From NCBI GenBank assembly GCA_013076295.1, contig RQOL01000775.1, positions 25,201 to 89,200 of the forward strand: DNA of 64,000 bases. The letters run 5' to 3'. The DNA is from Sanderia malayensis (taxonomy: Eukaryota > Cnidaria > Scyphozoa > Semaeostomeae > Pelagiidae). The position numbers were made by a program, and so were the translations under genes. Below, in pieces: positions 9,050-18,745 of this stretch (position 1 is the stretch's first letter; each line of letters begins with the position of its first letter). The notes beneath the pieces were generated by a model that saw nothing but the letters and a program-made list of their open reading frames with translations, was not told where the DNA came from and searched no databases.

Positions 9050-9850
9050 TGTGAGCTGCCGATAGCAACGATTTTGGATTGGCTCATCCTATAAAGACAG
9101 CTGCAGGCCGAATGCAAGGCAATACTAACTCAAGCAAGTGAGCGGCTAATAGCAAAGACTTTTGATTAGTTCATTATGCAAAGACAGCAACAGTGCGAAT
9201 GCAAGGCAATACTAACTCAAGCAAGTGAGCCGCTAATAGCAAAGACTTTTGATTAGTTCATTATACAAAGACCGCAACAGTGCGAATGCAAGGCAATACT
9301 AACTCAAGCGAGTGAGCTGCTAATAGCAAAGACTTTTGAGTAGTTCATTATACAAAGACAGCAACAGTGCGAATGCAAGGCAATACTAACTCAAGCAAGT
9401 GAGCTGCTAATAGCAAAGACTTTTGAGTAGTTCATTATGCAAAGACAGCAACAGTGCGCATGCAAGGCAATACTAACTCAAGCAAGTGAGCCGCAAATAG
9501 CAAAGACTTTTGATTAGTTCATTATGCAAAGACAGCAACAGTGCGAATGCAAGGCAATACTAACTCAAGCAAGTGAGCCGCTAATAGCAAAGACTTTTGA
9601 TTAGTTCATTATGCAAAGACAGCAACAGTGCGAATGCAAGGCAATACTAACTCAAGCAAGTGAGCCGCTAATAGCAAAGACTTTTGATTAGTTCAATATG
9701 CAAAGACAGCAACAGTCCGAATACAAGGCAATACTAACTCAAGCAAATGAGCCGCTAATAGCAAAGACTTTGGATTAGTTCATTATGCAAAAACAGCGAC
9801 AGTGCGAATGCAAGGCAATACTGACTAGCGCAGGGGAGGTGTTGATAGGC
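9050..9850. repeat. Tandem array of 87-bp monomers, about 8 units (arm 1)
   Basis: The phrase CAAGCAAGTGAG starts at 9131, 9218, 9392, 9479, 9566 and 9653, with close variants at 9305 and 9740: an exact 87-bp period. Monomers contain AACTCAAGCAAGTGAGC, then TAGCAAAGACTTTTGA, TTAGTTCATTATGCAAAGAC and GAATGCAAGGCAATACTAA. The CTCA-n6-TGAG core is shared with the 74-bp monomers, so the two families are related. Arm 2 carries about 18 units. Confidence 0.92.
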
Positions 9851-9869
9851 AAAATTTTTGCGTGGCTGA

Positions 9870-11340
9870 TCATACAAAAACAGCCGCAGGCCTAATGAAA
9901 GGCAATACTGAATCACGCCTGGGAGTCCCGAACAGTGTTGATTGAAGCTCTGTGTGCCGTAAGAGCTTTAATGGAGCTAGGCGCCAAGGCATAGACAGCA
10001 GCAGCGTAAAAACATGTGGCACAGGAATGAGTATTCGGATAACAAGCAAAACAAACGAGCCAGAGAATAAGGAAATGATTAACATAGCGAAATTTGCTGC
10101 AGCACTTGGCTGGGTGTGATGCATCCTAGCAGTGGGAGTGTTAGTGCGCGTGCAGCATAGGCTAGGCTGTGTCGAGGTGTTTGAGATGTTTTGAGAGCCG
10201 CAGGGGTGTGTGGAACGTGAACCAGTGTTATTGTCTAGAGTGTCGAAAGGATGCAATGTGCAAGAAATTTGCTGGCAGGGTTATCATATTGTCATATTTC
10301 AAGGTTGCTGGCATAATATTTGTTTTGGCATATCGCCCTATCTTGGCATATTGGCAAAATGGACAGACAAGACACTTTGACGACGCAAGCAATGTTAAGC
10401 CTGAACAGTAAAGGAGATACATGTGGGCGAAGCAAGCTCCCGGTGGATCCGACATGGCTTACTGCACTTTTTGCCAAGTTAATACTCAAACAAGATTTAG
10501 ATCCTAAGCAACACGAAGAAACTGCAAAGCACACAATGGCTATAAGAGCGATATCCAGTAACGCAAAGATCTGCCCGACGCAGACTTCAGAACATAAAAG
10601 TTGTTGGAGCCTTCTCTCAGGAAACAGTAGCACTTCATGGTTATCTTTGCAGCCATACAGTGCCTCTGCGCTGGATTTTAAATTTTGGGCATATTTCAGC
10701 GAGAATTTGCAACTCTGGCAGCCCTGGCTGGCAGACGCGCGCAATGTAAACGCTGGTTGCTTCCGACCGAGAAACGAAAATGTTAACGAGGAGACCTCGA
10801 CGACAGGAGCCGAAAGTTTTCGACAGCGCAGCAGAAGAATCAGTTGTTAAAAACGCCTTGGCATGGATAAACGCTGCAATTGTGTATGCTGAACACGGAT
10901 TGCCAGAATCAAGACATACAGGTGACGCAAGAGCAAAACATAGAGACGAGTTGATGAACGAAGAAAAGTAACAAAGACACGCGTATCGGGCAAGGTAGGA
11001 AACGGCAATAAAAGGCGAGCAACGGCAATAAAAGGCGAGCAACAGCAAAAAGAAGGTTCGCATTTCGCAACTGTAGGTTGGTTAAAATTATGTACATTAA
11101 TTTAGATAAGCATGGATGTACATGTAGGAGCATAAGAAACAGCAAAATAGATGGAACGATCTCACCGAGAATGCGGGCCTGAAGGGACGATACAGCGAGC
11201 AACTTTTCAACTGGAAATTCCGGCGTGGCCAGGCAGCTATAATATGTCGAGATAAGCCCAACAGAGGAGCCACAACAGCAATCAATGGATACTAAAATAA
11301 CCTCTTGAAACTGGCAGCCAATTGTGAGATAAAAAGGCGA
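9870..11340. other. Unique interior of TA element, no recognised gene
   Basis: Contains open frames of 128-176 codons on both strands (for example 10320-10850 plus, 10641-11063 minus). They overlap each other, have no domain I recognise and no start context, and the arms differ by indels in them. A short A/T-rich palindromic stretch (GGCATAATATTTG..., around 10310-10360) and a directly repeated GCAACGGCAATAAAAGGCGA (11020-11042) are present. Confidence 0.5.
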
Positions 11341-11742
11341 TAGAACAATAAAACCAAGCAGCAATTCGGCAAGCATGCAGCACAAATGTAATACGAAGCC
11401 AATAGATCTCCCGCTGGGGAGGTATGCTAGCATGGGGCAACAGCGAGCAGTGGGGTGCCTGTCCATTAAACTTGGTTAAACCACACGTGCTCTAACCCGT
11501 GAATTTTCACTATTTGGTTTTGCAAAATATTCAATAAGCGCCCGGGCGCTTAATAGAGGAAATACGGTATGTGCTACTATCAGAATAACAGAATAGAATA
11601 CGTGTAACAAAATGTAGGTAGAATTGTAGGCCTTAAAAGTGATAAAAAATGGTTAAAAAGTTCCTTGGTGATTCTGTTCAATATGTTAACAAAAGTTGTC
11701 AGAAATTAGATTTAAATAAACTTTAACTACTAAGTAACGTAC

Positions 11743-11788
11743 CGAGATTATTCTCATAATCCCAAAATACAGTCGCATTTGGCTCCAT
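11743..11788 (-). CDS. NYN-like gene, exon 1 (arm 1)
   Basis: Minus strand ATG at 11788 encodes MEPNATVFWDYENNL and one further base, then a donor GTACGT. VFWDYEN is the first strand and catalytic-aspartate motif of NYN-domain RNases (the MARF1/limkain-b1 type usually reads VFWDIENC). The third copy at 63779-63824 is spliceable into a second exon. Here the next exon is damaged and a 3.9-kb transposon lies in the intron, so this copy may be a pseudogene. An in-frame upstream extension exists but is not conserved in frame. Confidence 0.35.
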
Positions 11789-11789
11789 C

Positions 11790-12933
11790 GTAGAAAAATA
11801 GTGTGAGTAGTGATCAATTATTGAGAGAAAAAGAGAATAAATGAGAAAGGATAAGAACTTGGCTTGCAGTGCGCATGCAATGTGTATTACAGAAACACAA
11901 CTAACAACAGCACTTACAACATAAACCAAATATGACACTCATATCTTAGGAGGAGTGCATATGTTCATTATGTTCATATATATGAAGAGACCATGTTAGA
12001 TCGACGAAAACACGCCCTTTTCCTGACTTGCAAGACCACTTGTGTCTTGTCTCTTGTCACACACCAGACGGCAGGAGTGACGACCACATGACCAACACAC
12101 AAAAACCAATGAGATAATTGAAAGAAACTACAACTAATCCCTAGCTTCCCGTTCCGCTATTCTTCCAAAGTGGCAATGGGTCATTGAGACATTGGAACAC
12201 ATGAGAAAATTCCACTTAAGTATTACGTCTTTACAAATCACAGGAAAATCATCTCACGTTTACCACAAGGATTTCATCTCCATTTTTTCGTCGTATACAA
12301 ACGAGGCCGCCATTATTTAATTTCTGCACACGAAAATTTCCCCACTCTACCATAAACTCACGTGACGCGAGTCAAAAATGAAATATAGTATATGAAATAT
12401 AGGAAATAGCACAACGAATCAAACATTCGTTTAGTTAATGATAACTTTAACAAAACTTACAACCCATTACATCATTCAAAAGGTCTTACCAAGCAGTGCT
12501 CAATAGCAATACTTTGACACTTGTAGAATAAGTCAATAACAAAGATATGGTGTCTGATCTTGTCAAAATTTCTCAAAATAACGTGGCAGATAGCAACATT
12601 TCTGGTAAAGATTTTCCTGAGGGGTCGGTTTTGTACAAACATATTCTTGAAAAAAAATTGCTATGAAAATGGAAAACCACTTTTCCAAGATTTTTCTAGA
12701 TAATTCAACACGTGTGTTCAAAAAAGGATGAGGAAAATAAAACTGTAACCAACCACAATAAAACTTATTCCATTACATTCACATATAGCTTACATCTAGA
12801 GATACAACCAAAAACAAAGATATAAAGGAATTATTGAACAAATTTATCACGGCTGTTTGATATATTACTAGTACAGGGGAAACAAGTACACGGTAAAAAT
12901 ACATAGGCCTGCTTCAGCCGATACTTCATGAAG
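11790..12933. other. Intergenic region between NYN-like exon and clathrin light chain 3' end
   Basis: About 1.1 kb, AT-rich, without transposon boundaries or coding frames I can support. It is the sequence upstream of the NYN-like start on the minus strand and downstream of the clathrin light chain stop. A CGCCATTATT stretch and a TCACGTGACG-type E-box lie near 12310-12370. The mirror is 43809-44961. Confidence 0.45.
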
Positions 12934-13105
12934 CTAACGAATAAGTGGTTCTTGTTTCAAGCGCAACAAAATGCTTCGCATTCTTGATACATCTTTAGTA
13001 GTTTTGTTTACTTTTGGATTAAAATCACACAATCGTGCAACCTTTACCCATTCATTCCCCTGTGAAGTACTTGCCATATCTTCGATGAATTCCTCTTGCG
13101 CAGCT
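12934..13105 (-). CDS. Clc: Clathrin light chain exon 5 (arm 1)
   Basis: 172 nt, mirror of 43637-43808. Encodes the conserved C-terminus including WVKVARLCDFNPK and KDVSRMRSILLRLKQ, then the stop codon (CTA on the plus strand at 12934-12936). Confidence 0.93.
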
Positions 13106-13193
13106 CTAAAAATGAATTAAAATATATTCACCAAAGAGACTTTGTGGCAAATATATGGTAAGTAAATATAAATCGGAAGGTTTGAAAACTAAC

Positions 13194-13346
13194 CTGTTTT
13201 CGTTTTTGACTTTATCAAGTTGCTCGTTGTACCTATTGTACCAATCCTCTAATTCTTTTCGTGCCTTATCAGCCCAGCGTTGACGTTCATCATTTTCTCC
13301 TTTCTCCATCTCCTCTAAGAGCTCAGACTTCTCCTCCCTCCATTTT
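13194..13346 (-). CDS. Clc: Clathrin light chain exon 4 (arm 1)
   Basis: 153 nt, mirror of 43397-43549. Encodes the coiled-coil/heavy-chain-binding helix (KWREEKSELLEEMEK ... KELEDWYNRYNEQL). Acceptor TTCTTAG and donor GTTAGT are intact. Confidence 0.93.
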
Positions 13347-15990
13347 CTAAGAAGAAATTTGCATGGCATTTACTTGATCGGCTCCCTGGTTAAAACAATT
13401 ACTATTATTTCTATGATGTTGATACCATCGCCAAAACGTGACGGAAACATAGCCTTAAACCTTCATCAAAAAGTAAACTTCAGAGTGCAATCCACTGTGA
13501 ACTATTCTGATGATGGCCGGTAACACTCGAAGTAATTATCTTCGTACCCAGAGACAAATATACCTGTTTCGTGAGACCACGTTTTAATAAATTAGATTTT
13601 GTTGTGTTATGCTTCAAGCAAACAGACATTTCTACAGATCAAAAGAAGATAGCAAGAACGAGATGTAGGATGGCGTCATTGGCTAAAGTACAGAGACATA
13701 GAGAAACCAGAAACCTACGGATCAAGCAGGGTATTATTTGCGCTAAATCCATCACCCTTTTGTTGGGTGAAACCCACATGGTCCACTTAGATGTGAGCAA
13801 AAATACGCACAAGAAGTTGCAGCAATAAGGGTAAGCCTGTACGGCATCACTCTGAGTGCAGAGTCAGTAAGAGAGGTGAACATCTGAAAACAATGCATAT
13901 GAAATATTCAACAAAGCCAAATTCATTTTACAAAAATGGCATTCCAGCTGACCGGAATTAGGCAAGGAAGAGAATACTTAAATAAATGCTGAGGAAATAA
14001 AAAGGAAATCATGATCGTGTCATGACGGTGAGGAAATCTCATCTTCCCGCACTCAAGCCTAAAGTGATAAAATATCACAATTACAATGAAGGGGACCCTT
14101 CAGGGGACTCATCACCTATACGGTCTAAAATGAAGAATAGAGTGAGCGTCTTCCACAAATGTTATTGCAGATTTGTACTCAAGAGATCATTGTCTGTCGA
14201 TTGATATCTAATTTACTCCGTTTGGGCGTGGTTTGTAACATACAAATTCGCCCGTACTTCGTACCACAAAATGCCAAGGCCATTGTTTTCATACAGCACT
14301 GCACTGCAAAATATTGTCTTCTGGAAATAGTAGGAATACGTTCAATTCACCAATAAAACTTTAATATGTTAAACCGACCATGATTTGAGGAACATTCGAT
14401 TATTTATTTGATCTTGAGCGATAATAATATCCACGTATTTGACATTTGAATTATATGGCTTCAGACCGTAAAATTCGTTTGCAAGCCTCCAAAAAGATGG
14501 CCGATCAATGCTTCAACTTTGGTATCGATGCATCAACCTCCATGGTAAAGCGGAAAATGGCCTAATGTTTCTGAGTTACGCGATCAAAGAGCTAAAACTT
14601 CGAACCAGAAATATAATCCAACGTAATTAACAAAAATATCTACCATGCCAAATATGAATAACAAATTAATGTGTGGCAGATGGAAAATTGGATACAGATG
14701 AAGTATCGTTGAAGCAACGATAGTTGCATGGATCAAAAGAACGCAAACGGGATTTGAAAGCACGGAAGCATTTCGAAATGAAAAGGAGCAACTGGCAGGG
14801 GAGTCACGAAAGATGGCTGTTAGCCAGATACACTACATCATCAGTCAAACATTAAAAGAAATAATATTAAACTAATATCAATCTAATAACTGATTTCCAG
14901 TAAAATCGAATTACCTATTCATGACCAATTTTTTTTTATCAATTTTAACCCCTGGATACAAAAATTCACAGATTTAATTCTCCAGCCTTGAATGCAGCAA
15001 AGTCCAAAAACATTTATTTTCTGACCATTCGACAACCGGTGCTACTGCCCCCTAAATTCTTGAAGGTGGAACATTTTGATTTCAGTATTATATTTAGTTT
15101 TATCAAAATCAAAGAACCTTTATTTTGCAAAACAATATTTAAGTATTGATCGCAACGGTTTGCATTACTGTTGGAGCAATGAAAATGCTTTAAACAACTA
15201 TTTATCTTCTTGAGAAACACTCATGCACAAAAGAATTGGGAATGCAGTTGAGGAGAAACTATTAACTTGCCTACATCAAAGTCGTACCCTGCAATCTTAA
15301 AAAGTGAGGTCCATCAAAAATAAATAGCTCGTTGTTACCAGTTACCTTTTCAATTTCACCTCCTGGGCATAAAATTCAGGGATTTAATCCGGAGCTTCAA
15401 ATACAAATCCAGCAAAATAAACAATTAAGAATGACTTGAGAACAGAGTTGAACTAAACTACTAGAATAATTTCCCCAAATGCCATTTTAAGGAAACGGGG
15501 CTCTGATTACGAGTCAGGCTTGACATCACAACACAAAAGACTCCTTTCAATTTGAATTATGAACACGTTGCTCTGCTGAAACAAAAACCCCGAATGAAAG
15601 ATGATAGGCTAAAGCAAAAAAGGGATACTTTTCTTGCAAAAGTGTTGTCCAAGAAAGACAACCAAGGGGGGTTTATACCTTGCAAGATTCAGAATAAGAA
15701 CGCACATCCTTTTTGAGGGAAAAACTTTGTGATCGTCGAAATCTAAAGTCCAATTGATTACAAGAGCAATAGTGCCACAAAGACAGTAATAATGGACTTA
15801 CTTGAGTTACTTACGATTGACAAGGTTTTGCTCAAAAGGTAATCATTTCGGGAAAATGGGCGCAACGCAAGTTCAAATGTAACGAAGATCAAACTTGTAA
15901 TTTGCAACAGAAAATCGCAACTGGCAAATAAATTGATATTATAAGATGATGTCAGTACAGAACTTGCTTTTTAAATATGAATTTTCCGCA
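13347..15990. other. Clathrin intron 3, proximal part: no element recognised
   Basis: AT-rich intronic DNA on the minus-strand gene. Short open frames (for example 13571-13828, 14022-14204) look like chance: no domain, no matching splice sites. A short hairpin GGGACCCTTCAGGGGACTC lies near 14091. The mirror 40750-43396 is collinear with small indels. Confidence 0.45.
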
Positions 15991-16031
15991 TATAGTGTTC
16001 TTGAACTTAACTTACCGTATCTCCGCTACTT

Positions 16032-16309
16032 TAATCGGAGAAACTTTCGCGAGATAAACTGTCGCAAATTTCGCGAATTTTGGCCATTTTCCCAAAAGTT
16101 TGACACGCAAATATTTTCAAAATTGCAATTCGCGAAAGTTTATATCGCGAAATTTGTTTTAACGTAATACTTTACATATTTCTCTATTCGCGAAAGTTTA
16201 TCTCGCAAAGTTTTTTCGATTTGTAAATTCGCGAAAGTTTGTCCAAAAAATTTCGCAAGTTTCTTGCCTCGCCAAAGTTTATCTCGCAAAACTTTCTCCC
16301 CTTAAGTAT
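16032..16309. mobile_element. MITE with TIRs of the type TACTTTAATCGGAGAAACTT
   Basis: Left end TACTTTAATCGGAGAAACTT continues into TCGCGAGATAAACT. The right end is its diverged inverse (AGTTTATCTCGCAAAACTTTCTCC, then CTTAAGTA). In between, phrases such as TTCGCGAAAGTTTATCTCGC repeat several times in both directions. Non-coding. Lies in clathrin intron 3; arm 2 copy about 40439-40716. Confidence 0.65.
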
Positions 16310-16430
16310 TTAGCGCCCACCCTCTTTTAACCGCCCCCTCCAATAAGCGCCCACCCTAATATCAAAAAGTGTGAAATAAGCCCCCCCCTATTAACTGCCC
16401 AGGGCGGTTAATAGAATCCCTACATAAATA
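16310..16430. mobile_element. Fragment related to the TA element terminus
   Basis: GCGCCCACCCTCTTTTAACC, CGCCCCCTCCAATAAGCGCC and the end GGGCGGTTAATAGA closely follow the left end of the TA element at 7640-7750. Only about 120 bp are present, wedged between the MITE and the nuclease-like fragment, so it is either a solo end or a short deletion derivative. Arm 2 copy 40318-40438. Confidence 0.65.
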
Positions 16431-16439
16431 ATAATAACG

Positions 16440-16636
16440 TAGAAACTCTTTAAGGCTGGAAAAACACTTTCCTGTTTCGAAAATGCCCATATAAGAAGCA
16501 CAAGGACATCTGTATCTTTCGAGACGATAACCACATCCGTATCCTGCTTTGCCGCGTGAAGGACTAAGCGCGTGTCGGCTTCCTCATGGTTACATTCGTG
16601 TAGAAGGGTAGAGCGTTGTCTTTCCACTATATATAG
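16440..16636 (-). pseudogene. Fragment of HEEADTR/DTDVLVL protein family (FEN/PIN-like signature), N-terminal half
   Basis: Minus strand reads CNHEEADTRLVLHAAKQ followed by DVVIVSKDTDVLVLLIWAF. The EAD...(S)xDTDvLVL arrangement resembles the acidic metal-binding motifs of FEN1/XPG-type PIN-fold nucleases. Proteins with HEEADTR and later GCDTTS motifs are, from memory, common unannotated ORFs in invertebrate repeats. The frame is cut by a transposon end at 16636 and by the TA-element-like piece on the other side. Function is inferred from motif resemblance only. Arm 2 copy 40113-40310 (+). Confidence 0.5.
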
Positions 16637-17916
16637 ACAGGGTATTGCTAATAACAACTTCACCCGCTTCACGTTATTCCTGGTTGCGACACCACCTCAT
16701 ATTCAGGAAAAGTTAAAATTCTCAAGAAGTTGCTGATAGATGAGTCGAAATGTGAGCTAATCGAAAACCTTGGCGCAAGCAAAACTCTTGACAAAGATTC
16801 TATGGAAGACGTCAAACAATATATCCAAATGAATATATCCAGCGGGAAAGAAAACGAAACATATGTCCAAACAAGAATACGCTTATATCAGAAGTTGAAA
16901 GAAAAGACGTGGAGCAAGCTATCAGAAGATGCCATCTACAGGTTTACATTTGGAAATATGTTGCCATGAAAATATAGATGCGTTATCTTACGAAGAGAAT
17001 GGCTGGAAAGTTGAGGAGAATAAATTAATACCAAATTGGTTTACATGAAAGCAATTGCCTCCAACATTAGCAAACAAAGGAAACGCCTAAAAAAGAAGAT
17101 TAAAAATGCGAGTGATGCGGATACAGAGGCAAGTGAATCGGAAGGTGGCTGCAAGAGAAAACGGAGAAGGAAGAATAAAAGTAATCCAGTAAAGAGCTCG
17201 GTTTTTCGTGAATCGCTATCTGCTTGTCATGAAGACAGAGATGATGAAGAAGATGGGAATACGTCTGCGCCAGTGACGGAATCACAATCCTTTGCGAGTG
17301 AAATTGACCATCACAGTGAGCGGGAGGTATCCGATTTCTTCTCAAGTGAAGATTCTTTCGATGAATGGTTACCGTAGAGCTTTTTCATACAAGTTTCTAG
17401 GTATGTCTTTTAACACAACTGGGGATTTTGTTATGTTGGGTTTTCACAATCCGCTGAAATTTTCGACAATATCCATAGCAATTTAGGAGTATATACTGTA
17501 TATCAGCGCATTTGAGCTCATTGAGGTATTACTTAAGCCTAGAATTTCAATTCGGATGTCAAATCGCAAGTAAAACAGCGTCCCCTCATAATTTTTGAAA
17601 ATTTCAAAACCGCCATTTTGATCACGTGACTAAAATGAAAATGCTTATATCTCGCTACCCGTGAGTGTGATAATATAAGTGTTTTATATAATTTTGCTTC
17701 ATATGAGGTGCCGAACAACATGCAACAAAAGGTTTCGAAATCCAGGGGGTTAACATTTTTCTGACCGTCAATTATGACATCATCAATCACGTGACATCCA
17801 TTGTTTTACCAGAATGTTCCTAACTCTTAAATATTCGTAAGACCCCTAAGTATCGGAATCTGAAGAAAAATCGTTGGTTAGGCACGTTGCCAGATTGTTA
17901 TTAGCAATACCCTGTC
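16636..17916. mobile_element. 1.28-kb TIR element with TA target duplication
   Basis: GACAGGGTATTGCTAATAAC begins the left end and its exact inverse closes the right end at 17916, with TA on both sides (16634-16635, 17917-17918). The interior holds the C-terminal half of the HEEADTR-type protein on the plus strand, in opposite orientation to the N-terminal half that abuts the left end. Arm 2 copy 38831-40112. No empty site is visible, so the boundaries are less certain than for the other TIR elements. Confidence 0.65.
16735..17377 (+). pseudogene. C-terminal half of HEEADTR-type protein, frameshifted
   Basis: Readable in pieces: ENETYVQTRIRLYQKLKEKT (about 16850-16910), then in a shifted frame HLQVYIWKICCHENIDALSY (16935-16990) and ENGWKVEENKLIPNWFT, an in-frame TGA, KQLPPTLANK, then a basic segment (KRKRRRKNK) and an acidic tail ending SDFFSSEDSFDEWLP at 17377. 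The order matches the C-terminal layout of the family (HxxRAxYQxxxW, GW...P.W...LPP, basic/acidic tail). The frame breaks mark it as decayed. Confidence 0.45.
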
Positions 17917-17942
17917 TATTTCGCAGAGTCATTTTAGTAATA

Positions 17943-18383
17943 CCGTAAATCCTCGAATAAGCCCCCGGGGGCTTATTTGCAAAAATGAATTTTTGGGTGG
18001 GGGCTTATTCGAGGGGGGCGCTTATTCGAGGGGGGGGGGCTTATTTCAAAGTTGACAGAAAAAAGACGACATAATTTTCTCAATCAGCTAAACTTTTTTC
18101 ACAAAGTGCTGTGTGAAGATCTAACAAACGTATAATTTGTTTATCATCACGAAAATAGCGTTTCTTTTTGCTTTCTTGTCTCCAGTCAAAGGAAGTGATA
18201 CTGTATAGCCATTGTTTTGTGGGGGCTTTCTCGAAATAAGATATTATTCTGCACTTTGCTTCCCTCGAATAAGACCCCATGGGGGATTCGAGGGGGGGCT
18301 TATTTGCAAAAATGATTTCTTAGGTGGGGCTTAATCGAGGGGGGGGCTTATTCGAACGTGGGGGCTTATTCGAGGATTTACGG
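17943..18383. mobile_element. 441-bp MITE, TIR CCGTAAATCCTCGAATAAGC, TA target duplication
   Basis: Left CCGTAAATCCTCGAATAAGC with inverse at 18360-18383, TA on each side. GC-rich subterminal blocks repeat GGGGGCTTATTCGAGG in both orientations. The termini resemble those of the 3.9-kb TA element (CCGTATTTCCTC...AATAAGCGCCC), so both probably used related Tc1/mariner-type transposases. It lies in clathrin intron 3. Arm 2 copy 38362-38805. Confidence 0.85.
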
Positions 18384-18480
18384 TATCCCATTCTCTTCTT
18401 GGGTCCCAATAATCTCATAGAAACCCTGACAGGAATTCATTAACAAAGAAACAAAAAAATAAACAAAATGAGTATCGTAC

Positions 18481-18545
18481 TTCAATGATTCAGGTTCTTG
18501 TTGCTGGAGATTCATGGTTGCTGTTGGTGGGGAGAAGGGAACGTC
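18481..18545 (-). CDS. Clc: Clathrin light chain exon 3 (arm 1)
   Basis: 65 nt, mirror of 38200-38264, encoding DVPFSPPTATMNLQQQEPES. It joins in phase to exon 4 to give the conserved EPES-KWREE junction. Donor GTACGA. Confidence 0.85.
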
Positions 18546-18666
18546 CTATGATACAATGATAACTTTCAGTCAATGAAGAGTGAAAACCAAGAAAAAAAGA
18601 AATTAGTAAAAATGAAATAGGTTACTGGTGTCATTAAGAAAAGAAAAAAGTAAGAAGTAACTCAAC

Positions 18667-18745
18667 CTTCAACTCATCGGAAAAAACCATTGACCAATGT
18701 CTCCTGTGTCTCCTGAGGAGCTGAGTCATTCAAGTCAGAACCAGG
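18667..18745 (-). CDS. Clc: Clathrin light chain exon 2 (arm 1, one extra base)
   Basis: 79 nt against 78 in arm 2. The extra A in the run at 18681-18686 breaks the frame. Splice borders equal those of arm 2. Confidence 0.85.

Larger units (their letters stand above)
7632..11567. mobile_element. 3.94-kb TA-flanked TIR element carrying tandem arrays (arm 1)
   Basis: Ends are inverted: CCGTATTTCCTCTATT at the left, AATAGAGGAAATACGG at the right, with TA on each side (7630-7631, 11568-11569). The third copy of the locus has the uninterrupted site at 63609-63615 with a single TA, which proves insertion and gives a TA target duplication as for Tc1/mariner-type transposases. Next to the left end are GC-rich blocks (ACCGCCCACCC, AATAAGCGCCC). 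Inside are duplicated 150-160 bp blocks, 74-bp and 87-bp arrays and a 1.5-kb unique part without recognisable transposase. Probably a large non-autonomous element. Arm 2 copy 45182-50017. Confidence 0.88.

Noticed and set aside
9050..9850. Regular repeats at constant spacing, CRISPR-like at first sight
   Set aside because: Monomers are contiguous, with no unique spacers, and lie inside a eukaryotic transposon.
10320..11063. Overlapping 140-176 codon frames in the TA element interior
   Set aside because: They overlap on both strands, have no recognisable domain and change by indels between arms; treated as chance frames in G/C-richer DNA.
14080..14125. GATGAGTCC with a GGGACCCTTCAGGGGACTC hairpin that resembles part of a hammerhead ribozyme
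   Set aside because: No GAAA follows the hairpin at the right distance and no cleavage-site context is present.
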